64,000 nt of DNA from Gemmiger gallinarum. Lineage in GTDB: Bacteria; Bacillota; Clostridia; Oscillospirales; Ruminococcaceae. The translations under genes and the position numbers were made by a program. Below are positions 32,678-42,221 of the stretch, piece after piece. The stretch is from the NCBI RefSeq assembly GCF_014982805.1, contig NZ_JADCKC010000001.1, positions 992,001 to 1,056,000 on the forward strand. Reading direction: 5' to 3'. Every line of letters begins with the position of its first letter. The stretch's first letter is position 1. Under the pieces are notes generated by a model. That model saw nothing but the letters and a program-made list of their open reading frames with translations, had not been told where the DNA came from and made no database searches.

Positions 32678-33390
32678 CAGCGTTTGATATAGTTGAGCGG
32701 GTAATAAGGTGAGTTCAGGGTATCTTCCGTGTAATCCATGATTTCCCCGTCGGCAAAACGGGTGACGTTTGCGATTTTGAGGATCGGCGTATTGAAATTG
32801 ATGCCGAAAATTTCCGCCACTTCCTTCGTGGCCAGGACGGGAAGAATCTGCTGCTCATTCACCACCGGTTTTTTGCCCAGCACATGTTCAAAATACCGGT
32901 ACTTGGAACCGGTAAGGACCTTGATGGAAATGTCCGGGTATTTGTCTACCGACATAAAGGTATCTTCCAGCATGAGCACCCGCCCGTCGGCCAACCTGCG
33001 GCGGCGGAAATGATAGATGAGGGCTCCCTCCGAGATTTCCAGCAGATGTGCAATATTCTCCGATGCACGGATCACTTCAAACACTTCCAGCTCGGTGGCT
33101 GTTTTCCGTCCCATGGCCTCCATCTCGGCGGTGAAACCGCACAAATCCGCTTTTGGAGCGGGGCAGGACGGCGCCTGTTTCACAAACGTGCCTACGCCGG
33201 GCGTGCGGATCAGCAGATCCCTGGCGACAAGATTGTCCAGGGCTTTGCGCACCGTCACGCGGGAAACACCGTACTGTTTGCCCAGTTCCTGCTCGGTGGG
33301 CAGTGAATTTCCCACACCATAATAGCCGGAAGCGATCTTCTCATTGAGATCCTGCTCAATGCGCTTGTATTGCGGTGTCTTATATTTCAT
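32677..33390 (-). CDS. GntR family regulator (HutC/UTRA type)
   Basis: A 237-residue repressor-type protein. The winged helix occupies residues 1-70, with the signature LPTEQELGKQYGVSRVTVRK and the wing GVGTFV. The UTRA ligand-binding domain covers the rest (YHFRRRRLADGRVLMLEDTF, and the closing DYTEDTLNSPYYPLNY). UTRA regulators usually sense sugar phosphates or small organic acids. The ATG at 33390 follows GGAGGTGG, while upstream ATGs would add a poly-Gly leader. A near-consensus promoter lies 150 bases upstream. The convergent DUF3604 gene is a candidate target. Confidence 0.9.
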   Translation of the reverse strand: MKYKTPQYKRIEQDLNEKIASGYYGVGNSLPTEQELGKQYGVSRVTVRKALDNLVARDLLIRTPGVGTFVKQAPSCPAPKADLCGFTAEMEAMGRKTATELEVFEVIRASENIAHLLEISEGALIYHFRRRRLADGRVLMLEDTFMSVDKYPDISIKVLTGSKYRYFEHVLGKKPVVNEQQILPVLATKEVAEIFGINFNTPILKIANVTRFADGEIMDYTEDTLNSPYYPLNYIKR

Positions 33391-33540
33391 AAAACCACCA
33401 CCTCCGCCCCCTGATTTCCATACGAAGCCCAGCTCTGCACGGTGTCCCACTGCCTTTTTGGGATTTGCCATTTTCCTCATTGTATGCAAAGCAGCATTTC
33501 CAACGGCCAGACGCCGAAATGCATCATATTTCTATAACAT

Positions 33541-33569
33541 ATTATACCAATGCCCCACCACAATGTAAA
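33541..33569 (-). promoter_or_regulatory. Promoter of the gntR-family gene
   Basis: On the minus strand TTTACA (33564-33569) and a perfect TATAAT (33541-33546) are 17 bases apart. Confidence 0.8.
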
Positions 33570-33643
33570 GACAAATGGCTGTTTCCGTGTACACACCGTT
33601 TTTCCGGCGCCTCAGCCTCTGTCCCATTCTTTGCCTCTTTCCC

Positions 33644-33694
33644 CAAAAAGAAGCCGGCGGACATCCTTTGCAAGGACATCTCGCCGGCTTCTGC
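33644..33694 (-). terminator. Terminator of the GDP-fucose/AraC operon
   Basis: On the minus strand AGAAGCCGGCG pairs with CGCCGGCTTCT around an inner GATGTCC/GGATGTC hairpin, followed by TTTTT. Confidence 0.85.
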
Positions 33695-33709
33695 CATATG
33701 GTTGAACGT

Positions 33710-34588
33710 TCACCACAGTTCCCGGTACTGTTTGGGGGTGACTCCCTCCACTTTTTTAAAAACACGGGAAAAGTAATTGGCATCCTCCAGACCGCATTCG
33801 GCCGCGATGACGGACACCGCCTTGTCGGTAAACCGAAGCATCTGTTTGGCCCGGGTGATCCGCACCTGGGTCAGATAGCTGTTGACAGACACACCGTACT
33901 GCTCTTTGAACAGCCGGGCCAGATAATGCTTGTTCAGGAAAAAGTGCTCGGCCACCGATTCCAGCGCGATTTTTTCGGTACAATGCTCCTCCAGATATTC
34001 CCGCACCGGTGCCACATCCCGCCGTGCGGGACGCCGTGGATTCCGGAGGGAGGCAGGCTGCCAGGATTCCGCCATCAGCAGCGCCAGCAGGGTGTTCAGC
34101 TTTTCGTTGAGCCACATATCCCGAATATAATCATCGTTTCCGGCGGCAGCGTATACCTGAGACATCAATTCCGAAAACCGCCCGGCGTCGGCAGGATGAA
34201 AGACCGGCCGGCCGCCACGCTCGCAGTACTTTTCATAGATTGCCGCTACGCACGGCCCGTAAAAATGGCACCACTGCAGGGTCCACAGTTCCCCCGCACT
34301 GCCGCCAGTGCTGTGGGCATAGGGTCGGCGGCAGTCCAGAAAGACCACATCCCCCGCTTTCAGCGGAAAGTGCTGTCCGTCATAGACCAGCTGCCCCGAA
34401 CCCGCACACACCACAAAACAGAGAAAGGACTGCAGCCTTTCCCGGCGGCTGGTGTGCGCCGCCGTGGCGGTCAGCCGCCCCGTCTCCTGCAGATGGACCA
34501 GATTGGCCCGGGCAAAGGGGGACGGCGTATAGAGGATTCGCCGGGAACGGACGCTGCCCGCATCCGAAAACAATGCATCCTGATCCAT
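33710..34588 (-). CDS. AraC family transcriptional regulator
   Basis: A 292-residue regulator. The N-terminal half is a cupin-like sensor domain (GQHFPLKAGDVVFLDCRRP). The C-terminal ~100 residues form the double helix-turn-helix, with ALESVAEHFFLNKHYLARLF and the family signature CGLEDANYFSRVFKKVEGVTP. The ATG at 34588 follows AAAGGGC. It is 21 bases after manA on the same strand and ends at the operon terminator, so it is probably made with the GDP-fucose enzymes and may regulate them or a linked glycan-use locus. The effector is unknown. Confidence 0.9.
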   Translation of the reverse strand: MDQDALFSDAGSVRSRRILYTPSPFARANLVHLQETGRLTATAAHTSRRERLQSFLCFVVCAGSGQLVYDGQHFPLKAGDVVFLDCRRPYAHSTGGSAGELWTLQWCHFYGPCVAAIYEKYCERGGRPVFHPADAGRFSELMSQVYAAAGNDDYIRDMWLNEKLNTLLALLMAESWQPASLRNPRRPARRDVAPVREYLEEHCTEKIALESVAEHFFLNKHYLARLFKEQYGVSVNSYLTQVRITRAKQMLRFTDKAVSVIAAECGLEDANYFSRVFKKVEGVTPKQYRELW

Positions 34589-34609
34589 GCCCGTGCCCTT
34601 TCTGACGTG

Positions 34610-35626
34610 TTACCCGCGAATATCCAAAAGCTGCGCCTGCCCATGCAGGTGAACCATCCCGCTGTCTGCCGGGAAGAAGATGCAGTCGCCCTTGAAAAAG
34701 TTTCGGATGGTACCGTTCTCCTCCTGCAGGGAGCCGCAGCCGTCCACACACAGCAAAACCCGGAAACTTTCTTCCCCCGCACGATAGGCCACCATCTCAC
34801 GGCAGCGCTCGGTATTCAGCAGCATCCGGCTGACCTCAAAATATTTGCAGCGGCCCAGCAGTTCCCGGGCACAGCCCCGGCTGTAATTCAGCACACGGAT
34901 GGGCTGCGCCGGTATGCCGTGCGCTTTGCGATCGGCCACGGCAAGGGCTTTTTCCACATGAAGGGAACGTTTTTTCCCATCCTTGCCCACCCTGTCGTAA
35001 TCGTACATACGGTAGGTCAGATTGGAACTTTCCTGGATCTCGGCAATCAGCGCTCCGGCGCCAATGGCATGGATGGTCCCCGCCTTGACATAAAAAACGT
35101 CGTTTTTATGGATCGGCACTTTCTGCAGGCAGCCTTCCAGCGTGCCGGAGGCAATGCGGCTGCGCAGTTCCTCCGCCGTCATGTCCCGGTTGAGCCCGAA
35201 CACCAGATAGGCATCCCTGGCCGCATCCAGCACATACCACATTTCGGTCTTGCCCAGCTGCCCGTTCTCGTGCTCCCGGGCATAGTCGTCATCGGGGTGC
35301 ACCTGGACCGAAAGATCCTGCTTGGCATCGATCAATTTGACCAGAATGGGCAATCCGTCCCGGATGGCGGGATGGGTGCCCAGGTATTCGGGATGGTCTT
35401 TCAGCACTTCCGCCAGCGTCCGGCCGTCCAAGGGGCCGCCCGCCACCGTGCTGGGGCCGTCGGGATGGGTCGAGCATTCCCAGGTCTCCGCCAGGGGGGA
35501 CAGTTCGATCCCTTTGGCGAAATCGTCGTTGAGGCGGTTGCCGCCCCAGAGGTAATCCTTACCGGCAGGCTTCAGAAACAGCGGTGCCGGACGCTCAGGT
35601 CTCGAGAGGATATTTCTGTTTGTCAT
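34610..35626 (-). CDS. manA: Mannose-6-phosphate isomerase, class I
   Basis: A 338-residue zinc enzyme that interconverts fructose-6-phosphate and mannose-6-phosphate, feeding GDP-mannose synthesis. Zinc-site motifs are present as VQVHPDD, KTEMWYVL and AGTIHAIGAG, in the usual order. The N-terminal LFLKPAGKDYLWGG is the family opening. The ATG at 35626 lies inside the last 32 bases of manC, behind GGGAGATC, showing coupling. The short form without a long C-terminal domain is typical of Firmicutes. Confidence 0.92.
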   Translation of the reverse strand: MTNRNILSRPERPAPLFLKPAGKDYLWGGNRLNDDFAKGIELSPLAETWECSTHPDGPSTVAGGPLDGRTLAEVLKDHPEYLGTHPAIRDGLPILVKLIDAKQDLSVQVHPDDDYAREHENGQLGKTEMWYVLDAARDAYLVFGLNRDMTAEELRSRIASGTLEGCLQKVPIHKNDVFYVKAGTIHAIGAGALIAEIQESSNLTYRMYDYDRVGKDGKKRSLHVEKALAVADRKAHGIPAQPIRVLNYSRGCARELLGRCKYFEVSRMLLNTERCREMVAYRAGEESFRVLLCVDGCGSLQEENGTIRNFFKGDCIFFPADSGMVHLHGQAQLLDIRG

Positions 35627-36911
35627 GGACACTGATCTCCCTGCCAAGCTGCACCTCGATCAGCTGCAGCTCGTCGTCGGCAAAGACGGTATGGCGGCAT
35701 CCGGCCTGCATGGTGATGACATCGCCCGCGTGCACCTTCTGCTCCATGCCGTCCACAATGGTACGGCCCGTGCCGGAAATCACGACCCAAACCTCGTTGC
35801 GGTTTTTGTGGCTGTGATAGTTCATGCTGTGTCCCGGGTTGAGGGTAACCTTGATGGTCAGGCTTTCCTCCTCCACATCAAGGACCCGGAAGCTGCCCCA
35901 GGACTTTTCCGCAAACATGATCTGCTGATTGATCTTGTCCACAAAGGGCTTGATATAGCTGGACTGCTCCTTGTCTGAGACCAGAATTCCTTCCGGGCTG
36001 GCGGAAATGACCACATCTCTGAGGCCCATGGCCAGCACGGGCACATCCAGCTCGTTGACAATGTGTACATTGGAGCAATTGTCGTTCATGATGCCGTCGC
36101 CCACAATGTGTTCGCCCATAGCCTCAGTCAGGGTGTTCCAGGTGCCCAGGTCCTTCCACTCTCCCGCAAACCGCATGACCTGAATGGCCGGTTCCTTCTC
36201 CACCACTGCATAGTCAAAGCTGATTTTGGTCAGGGTATCGTACTTTTCAAAGAGATCCTGATAGTCGGTGAAGTCGATGAGCTCATGGGCCTTGCCAAGC
36301 ACATATTTCAGCTTGTAGGCAAAGACGCCGCCGTTCCACAGGGCGCCCTGTTCGATATATCTCTTTGCGGTGGAGGCATCCGGCTTTTCCTTGAAGGTGG
36401 AGACCATGCTCACCGCACCGGCATCCGCCGGGATGATGTAGCCGTATTTTTCGCTGGGATAGGTAGGCTCAATGCCCATCAGGACAAGATTTGCCTCCCC
36501 CTTGGCAGCCTGCTCGCCCAGAGCTTTCAGGGCGCGGAAGTAGTCGTCCTCCACATAAGGGTCCACCGGGCAGACCACCACCGTCTCCTCCGGCGAAACG
36601 CCCTGCACATCGGTCAGGTACGCCGTGGCCAGGGCGATGGCCGGGAAGGTATCCCGGCGGCAGGGCTCCACCGAGATGCCCACCTTCTCCCCCAGCTGAT
36701 TGTGAATGGCCGACACCTGCGTCTTGCTGGTGGCGATGGTGACAGTGGCATCGGCATCCACCGTTTTGATCTGACGGTAGACCCGCTGCACCATGGATTC
36801 ATAGCCGCCGTCGGCGGTCTTGAAGATCTTGATGAACTGTTTGGAGCGGATGTCGTTGGACAGGGGCCACAGCCGTTTGCCGGACCCGCCCGAAAGCAGC
36901 ACAATATTCAT
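35595..36911 (-). CDS. manC: Mannose-1-phosphate guanylyltransferase with C-terminal cupin
   Basis: A 438-residue enzyme making GDP-mannose from mannose-1-phosphate and GTP. The nucleotidyltransferase signature LSGGSGKRLWPLS starts at residue 6, the FKEKPDASTAKRYIEQGALW region follows, and a cupin of the type II PMI family forms the C-terminus (GHSMNYHSHKNRNEVWVV). In some bacteria this cupin gives a second isomerase activity; a separate manA is present here, so its role is unclear. The ATG at 36911 follows AAGGAGG. No phosphomannomutase gene is in the operon, so mannose-1-phosphate must come from elsewhere. Confidence 0.92.
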   Translation of the reverse strand: MNIVLLSGGSGKRLWPLSNDIRSKQFIKIFKTADGGYESMVQRVYRQIKTVDADATVTIATSKTQVSAIHNQLGEKVGISVEPCRRDTFPAIALATAYLTDVQGVSPEETVVVCPVDPYVEDDYFRALKALGEQAAKGEANLVLMGIEPTYPSEKYGYIIPADAGAVSMVSTFKEKPDASTAKRYIEQGALWNGGVFAYKLKYVLGKAHELIDFTDYQDLFEKYDTLTKISFDYAVVEKEPAIQVMRFAGEWKDLGTWNTLTEAMGEHIVGDGIMNDNCSNVHIVNELDVPVLAMGLRDVVISASPEGILVSDKEQSSYIKPFVDKINQQIMFAEKSWGSFRVLDVEEESLTIKVTLNPGHSMNYHSHKNRNEVWVVISGTGRTIVDGMEQKVHAGDVITMQAGCRHTVFADDELQLIEVQLGREISVHDKQKYPLET

Positions 36912-36964
36912 ATAGGTTTGCCTCCTTATTGTGGGGAGCGCTCCCGCACAGGATGCCGGCAGTC

Positions 36965-37909
36965 TCACCGCTCGGCACGCATGGGATTGTTCAGGAAATC
37001 CTCATAGGACAGCCGCAGGCCGTCCTCCAGCTCGGTCTTGTAGGTCCAGCCCAATTTGGTTGCCTTGCTCACATCCAGCAGCTTGCGGGGGGTGCCGTTG
37101 GGCTTGGAAGTATCCCAGCGGATCTCACCGGTATAGCCCACGACCCTGGCCACCAGTTCGGTCAGCTCCTTGATGGTCAGTTCCTTTCCGGTGCCTGCGT
37201 TGACGGTTTCGTTGCCGCTGTAGTTGTTCATCAGGAAGACGCAGAGATTTGCCAGGTCGTCCACATACAAAAACTCACGCAGCGGGCTGCCGTCTCCCCA
37301 GCAGGTAACGTAAGGCAGGTTCTGAACCTTTGCCTCGTGGAAGCGGCGGATCAGCGCGGGCACCACATGGCTGTGGGTGGGATGGTAGTTGTCGTTGGGG
37401 CCGTACAGATTGGTGGGCATGACGCTGATATAGTCGGTACCGTACTGACGGTTGAGGAACTCACAGTATTTCAGGCCGGAGATCTTGGCAAGAGCATAGG
37501 CCTCGTTGGTCTTTTCCAGCGAGGAGGTGAGCAGGCAGCTTTCCGGCATGGGCTGAGGCGCCATGCGGGGATAAATGCAGGAGCTGCCCAGGAATTCCAG
37601 CTTTTTGCAGCCGTTCTGCCAGGCGGAGTGGATGACGTTCATCTCCAGCACCATGTTGTCGTACATGAAATCCGCCAGGGCCTCGGCGTTGGCAACAATG
37701 CCGCCCACCTTGGCCGCCGCCAGGAAAACATACTCCGGCTTCTCCTTGGCAAAGAACTCTTCCACTGCATCCTGACGGCAGAGGTCCAGCTCCTTGTGGG
37801 TGCGGGTGATGATGTTGGTGTATCCCTGACGCTGCAGCTCCCGGACAATGGCCGAGCCCACCATTCCGCGATGTCCCGCAACATAAATTTTTGCATTCTT
37901 TTCCATCAT
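36965..37909 (-). CDS. fcl: GDP-L-fucose synthase
   Basis: A 314-residue epimerase/reductase that converts GDP-4-keto-6-deoxymannose to GDP-L-fucose with NADPH. The Rossmann loop is [10 protein letters not shown], the catalytic Tyr-x3-Lys is in [11 protein letters not shown], and the family stretch [16 protein letters not shown] is intact. The start ATGATG at 37909 follows GAGGAGAGC. It lies between gmd (53 bases upstream) and manC (53 bases downstream) in one operon. Confidence 0.95.
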   Translation of the reverse strand: MMEKNAKIYVAGHRGMVGSAIVRELQRQGYTNIITRTHKELDLCRQDAVEEFFAKEKPEYVFLAAAKVGGIVANAEALADFMYDNMVLEMNVIHSAWQNGCKKLEFLGSSCIYPRMAPQPMPESCLLTSSLEKTNEAYALAKISGLKYCEFLNRQYGTDYISVMPTNLYGPNDNYHPTHSHVVPALIRRFHEAKVQNLPYVTCWGDGSPLREFLYVDDLANLCVFLMNNYSGNETVNAGTGKELTIKELTELVARVVGYTGEIRWDTSKPNGTPRKLLDVSKATKLGWTYKTELEDGLRLSYEDFLNNPMRAER

Positions 37910-37962
37910 GACAGTTTCGCTCTCCTCATGAATCTTCTGTTTGTATCCTGTACAGGTGCCGA

Positions 37963-39051
37963 TTATTTCACAACGCCCTTTTCCAGATATTCCTCCAGAT
38001 TGCAGCGGATGTGCTCCTCGGCGCGCTCCACCGCCACCTTGGCCATGTCGTGTTCCACCATCAGGCGGACCAGCTCCTCAAAGCTGGTCTTGGTGGGGTT
38101 CCAGCCCAGCTCACGCTTGGCCTTGGAGGGATCGCCCCACAGGTTGACCACATCGGTGGGACGGTAGAAATCGGGGCTGACCTCCACCAGCACCTTGCCG
38201 GTGGCCTTGTCGATGCCTTTTTCCTCCATGCCCTCGCCGGTGAACTCCAGCTCGATGCCGGCATAGTGGAAGGCCAGCTGGCAGAACTCCCGCACCGAAT
38301 GCTGTTCGCCGGTGGCGATGACAAAGTCCTCCGGCTTGTCGTGCTGCAGGATCAGCCACATGCACTCCACGTAATCCTTGGCATAGCCCCAGTCCCGCAT
38401 GGAGCTGAGATTGCCCAGATAGAGCTTGTCCTGCTTGCCCTGCTTGATGCGGGCCGCCGCCAGGGTGATCTTGCGGGTGACGAAGGTTTCGCCCCGGCGC
38501 TCGGATTCGTGGTTGAACAGGATGCCGGAGCAGCAGAACATATTGTAAGCCTCACGGTACTCCCGGGTGATCCAGAAACCGTACTGCTTGGCCACCGCAT
38601 AGGGGCTGTAGGGATGGAAAGGGGTGTTCTCATTCTGGGGGACCTCTTCCACCTTGCCGAAGAGCTCAGAGGTGGACGCCTGGTACACCCGGCAGGTCTG
38701 CGCCAGACCGCACAGACGTACCGCTTCCAGAATGCGCAGTACGCCGGTAGCCACCACGTCGGCGGTATATTCGGGCACGTCGAAGCTGACCTGCACATGG
38801 CTCTGGGCCGCCAGATTGTAGATCTCATCCGGGCGCACGCTGCCAATGACCGACACCAGGCTCATGGAATCCCCCAGGTCGCCAAAGTGCAGGTGGAAAT
38901 GAGGATTGCCCTCCAGATGGGCGATCCGCTCACGGTAATCCACCGACGAACGGCGGATGATGCCGTGCACGTCATATCCCTTTTCCAGCAAAAACTCGGA
39001 CAGATAGGAACCGTCCTGACCGGTCACGCCGGTGATCAGTGCCTTTTTCAA
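37963..39051 (-). CDS. gmd: GDP-mannose 4,6-dehydratase
   Basis: A 362-residue short-chain dehydrogenase making GDP-4-keto-6-deoxymannose, the first committed step to GDP-L-fucose. The N-terminal NADP loop is [14 protein letters not shown], followed by the family's RRSS motif, and the active-site Tyr-x3-Lys is in [11 protein letters not shown]. The start is a TTG at 39051, six bases after GAGG; no ATG is available. It is the first gene of the operon gmd-fcl-manC-manA-araC-like, which together gives GDP-fucose for capsule or surface glycan. Confidence 0.95.
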   Translation of the reverse strand: MKKALITGVTGQDGSYLSEFLLEKGYDVHGIIRRSSVDYRERIAHLEGNPHFHLHFGDLGDSMSLVSVIGSVRPDEIYNLAAQSHVQVSFDVPEYTADVVATGVLRILEAVRLCGLAQTCRVYQASTSELFGKVEEVPQNENTPFHPYSPYAVAKQYGFWITREYREAYNMFCCSGILFNHESERRGETFVTRKITLAAARIKQGKQDKLYLGNLSSMRDWGYAKDYVECMWLILQHDKPEDFVIATGEQHSVREFCQLAFHYAGIELEFTGEGMEEKGIDKATGKVLVEVSPDFYRPTDVVNLWGDPSKAKRELGWNPTKTSFEELVRLMVEHDMAKVAVERAEEHIRCNLEEYLEKGVVK

Positions 39052-39999
39052 AATTTACCTCTTTCCGGGGAAACCAACCGCCCCTCGTTTTTTCTGTGAT
39101 CCTACTTTTCTATCCTATCCGTTTCCTTTGGGAAACGAAAGGTCATATTTGGTTTAATATTAGCACAAAATTGACTTTATGTGTGAACGGATTCAAAATT
39201 TTTACCCTCCCCGCGGGCAAAAATTCTTCGTCCCGGCTGATTTGCGGCAGAGATATGCCGTGTTTCAGTTTTTATGCGATGTATACATATGTATTTTTTT
39301 ATCTTTTTATCGCGGCCGATTTTCTTCCAATTTTTGTATTATTCGTGCAATTCCGGCAACTTATACATTTTGTTTGCCGCATGGTCCGGCAATTTTTCTT
39401 CGGCACGCATTCCCCCCTTGCGTTTACTGCACAGCAGATTTCAAAGGTTTTCACACCAACTTTATTTGCCGATTTTTCTTTTGCAGTTTTCTTTTCCCAT
39501 CCGACTGTATTTTCTCTTTCTCAGACAGGAAGCAGCCTTTTCAGGGAGCCATGCTCTCCAAATCAACGAAAGATATATTATATTTATTTATTGTTTCAAC
39601 GAGCCGGTCACATTCAACAAATTCCAGGCAATCTTTTCCTGTGTATTGCCGACATCTTATACACAGGGTCTTTCCAACAGAAGTGGTTCTTCCGAGTATT
39701 TATAAAACATAATTTTTCAATTATGGTAGTTTGTCAAGCAGGCACCTTTGCACTTGACCGATCCGGTAGTTTCTTTACTGGATTTATAAAAGAATCCTTC
39801 TTCTTTTTCCTTTCTTCCAGGTGCGTTTTCATGCACTGGATTTTTCTGTTTTTCTCAACCTGTCTGCCCGGTCACTGCATCTGAGGTTTCGCTTTTTCCG
39901 TCCTTTTCCGTGCGGCGTTCGTGCATGCACTTTTTATCCATCCGGTATCCTGTTTGCCTGAAGGATTGTTTCATCCCTGTCCGCTCAGCCGAAAATACC
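39052..39999. other. Long gene-free, pyrimidine-biased intergenic stretch
   Basis: Nearly 950 bases hold no supportable gene. The plus strand is strikingly T- and C-rich with many TTTT runs. The gmd leader contains a small hairpin CGTTTCC/GGAAACG, and a weak minus-strand promoter (TTCACA, 19 bases, TAATAT at 39157-39187) may drive gmd. A 281-codon plus-strand frame here is Phe/Ser-rich without a ribosome site and is rejected. Confidence 0.5.
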
Positions 40000-40028
40000 T
40001 TGAAAATTATACATTATAATGTTAGAAT
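40000..40028 (+). promoter_or_regulatory. Promoter of the wall-protein/sortase operon
   Basis: TTGAAA (40000-40005) and TAGAAT (40023-40028) are exactly 17 bases apart; each differs from consensus at one base. The start codon is 290 bases downstream. Confidence 0.75.
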
Positions 40029-40159
40029 ATTATGGTCAGCTTTTATGTATTGCATTTTTTCACTTCTGACATATGGATGAAAAGCCCCAACCTGTACAGC
40101 AGCCTTCGCCGGCATGTCCGACCCGCTGGCATATTCCGGCTTTGTAACAAGAGTAGGAC

Positions 40160-40194
40160 AAGCACTGATTTTTCTGCGGACGAAATCAGTGCTT
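40160..40194 (+). other. Stem-loop in the leader of the wall-protein operon
   Basis: AAGCACTGATTT pairs with AAATCAGTGCTT around an 11-base loop inside the 290-base leader. There is no T-run, so it is not a simple terminator. No known riboswitch class was recognised. Confidence 0.45.
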
Positions 40195-40316
40195 GCTTTA
40201 GTACAGACAGTTTTTTGGGGCGCCCGGTCACGCACGGTGCGGCATATTCCCGTGCGATTTCTGCATCCAGTTATCGGAATCATCAAAACAGGAAGTCAAA
40301 ACAAGAGGGATCAGTT

Positions 40317-42221
40317 ATGAAGGTCAGAGAGAGTTTTTTACCTCGGCTGGGCAGACTGCTGTTTCTGCTGCTCGGCCTGTGGTGCCTGATAATGCTGCTG
40401 CCGGCCATGCCGGTCCATGCAGACGGAGCGCAGAATTATTATTCTTATCCGAACTATGATGCGTCTGCCAACGGATACATCGACCTGATGCGGTACATGA
40501 AAAAAATCACTGTGACGGTCAACGGGCAGGAGTACACCCAGGAAGACTTGCAAAATCTCAGTGATGCCGGCACTCCCCTGACCTTGAATGTTGGCGATAC
40601 CGCATCCTTCAATTTCCGTTTTTCCCTGTGTGGCCGTGCTTATAATGCAGACGATCCCACCCAGCTGGATGAGGCCAATTCCACACATGTAACCTATGTC
40701 AACGGTACCACCTATCTCAACGGCAGTTCTGTTGCTCCGGGTTCCTCGGGCATTCTGGACGACTCGTCTTTGATGGTGGAGAATCGCAGCGCCGACAGTT
40801 CCTATCTCCGGCTTGATATCGGCTGGCTGCTGGACCTCTGTCCCAATTCCTCCGATCTCAACATCGAATATACCGATGGTACCGTTTCCTTCGACCGACG
40901 GGATAACTATCTGTATGTCTATTTTCCAAACGGCATCGGCAACGACACCTATGCTGATCCCGGTTATTTTTCCATCGGCGTTACGCTGGGCAAAACGGTG
41001 GACTACATTTATATTCCCGGCACTGACGGTTACTATGTTCCCGGCACCGGCGGCTGGACTTTCCGGGTTTCTGTGACCAGTGCCCTGACCAACATGTCGG
41101 GTGCCATTACAACCTACGGCGATATTACCGTACGCAAACACTGGGAAACCGGCGGGCAGAGTCATCCCGATGCCACCATCATTCTGCATTACACTGAGAA
41201 CGGTTCCCAAAAGACCAGCAAACGGACGTTGTCCGGCGATGATGCCACGGCCACGTTCACCATTCGCAGCGGCATGACCGACTGCTGGCTGGAAGAGGAC
41301 ATGTCCGGTCTGGACGGCTACACCAACACCCTGGATGTCAGCAACGACGGCAAGACCTACACCTTTACCAACTACAGCAGCAAGGAGTTCTTCTTCAGCA
41401 AGCGCAGCGCCACCGGCACCGATGAACTGCCCGGCGCCTCCATGAAGCTGTACTGTCTCTCCAGCGACGGCAGCGAGACCCTCATCGACCAGTGGACGTC
41501 CGGCTCGGAGCCGCATTCGGTTCGTCTGTATCCCGGGCGCTTCCTGCTGCGGGAGACCATTGCTCCTTCCGGCTACGCCATGAGCCTGGATATTCCCTTC
41601 ACTGTCAGCTCCGACCTCAGCATCAAGCTGGACGGAAACACCGGCAGTCTGGACGGCGATACCGTCATCATCACCGACAAGCCGCTGACCGTCAAGTTTG
41701 CCAAGGTGGATGCGGCGGGCAATCCCCTAGCCGGGGCGGTTCTCACCCTGACCGACAAGACCGCCGGAGAGCAGGTGGACCGCTGGACCACCACCAGCGA
41801 GCCCCACGTCATCACCTACCAGACCGAGAGCGGCAAAAAGCTGATTGCCGGGCACACCTACGTCCTGCACGAGGAGAGCGCTCCCAACGGCTATCAGCTG
41901 GCGGCCGACATCGAGTTTGTCTTCAACGGCGACGGCACCATTCCGGGCCACGGCTACTACACCGTGACCATGCAGGACCAGCCCACCGCCACGCCCACGC
42001 CCAGCCCTTCCCCGACACCGACCCCCACCCCGCCCACCACTCCGGGTACCACCCCGCCGGGCACTCCGCCGGAAACCGTTCAGACCGGCGACAGTCCGCT
42101 GATGTGGGTGTGGCTGGTGCTTGGCATCGTCTGTCTGTGCGCTGCGGGCGTCACGGGTCTTTACTACTACCGCCGGTCCTGCATACCGGTGTACTGGCGA
42201 TTGGGGATGCGTGACGAATGA
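40317..42221 (+). CDS. SpaA/Cna-B type cell-wall surface protein with VQTGD sorting signal
   Basis: A 634-residue exported protein. A signal peptide ends near MPVHADG (~residue 39). A ~240-residue beta-rich N-terminal domain is followed by Cna-B/SpaA-type repeats: one starting at about ITVRKHWETGG, one at FFFSKRSATGTDELPGASM, and one at VKFAKVDAAGNPLAGAV. Each ends in LLRETIAPSGYAM-like or LHEESAPNGYQL-like sequence. A Pro/Thr linker leads to the sorting signal ETVQTGDSP, a hydrophobic helix and an Arg-rich tail. The motif differs from LPXTG and probably suits the sortase encoded next, whose start overlaps this stop (ATGA). The ATG at 40317 follows AGAGGGATC. Confidence 0.88.
   Translation: MKVRESFLPRLGRLLFLLLGLWCLIMLLPAMPVHADGAQNYYSYPNYDASANGYIDLMRYMKKITVTVNGQEYTQEDLQNLSDAGTPLTLNVGDTASFNFRFSLCGRAYNADDPTQLDEANSTHVTYVNGTTYLNGSSVAPGSSGILDDSSLMVENRSADSSYLRLDIGWLLDLCPNSSDLNIEYTDGTVSFDRRDNYLYVYFPNGIGNDTYADPGYFSIGVTLGKTVDYIYIPGTDGYYVPGTGGWTFRVSVTSALTNMSGAITTYGDITVRKHWETGGQSHPDATIILHYTENGSQKTSKRTLSGDDATATFTIRSGMTDCWLEEDMSGLDGYTNTLDVSNDGKTYTFTNYSSKEFFFSKRSATGTDELPGASMKLYCLSSDGSETLIDQWTSGSEPHSVRLYPGRFLLRETIAPSGYAMSLDIPFTVSSDLSIKLDGNTGSLDGDTVIITDKPLTVKFAKVDAAGNPLAGAVLTLTDKTAGEQVDRWTTTSEPHVITYQTESGKKLIAGHTYVLHEESAPNGYQLAADIEFVFNGDGTIPGHGYYTVTMQDQPTATPTPSPSPTPTPTPPTTPGTTPPGTPPETVQTGDSPLMWVWLVLGIVCLCAAGVTGLYYYRRSCIPVYWRLGMRDE

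Noticed and set aside
39039-39884. A 281-codon plus-strand frame in the T-rich spacer
   Set aside because: It is Phe/Ser/Leu-rich from T-tracts, overlaps the gmd start, lacks a ribosome site and has no recognisable domain.
40014-40286. A 90-codon minus-strand frame in the wall-protein leader
   Set aside because: It lies over the plus-strand promoter and stem-loop and shows no protein features.
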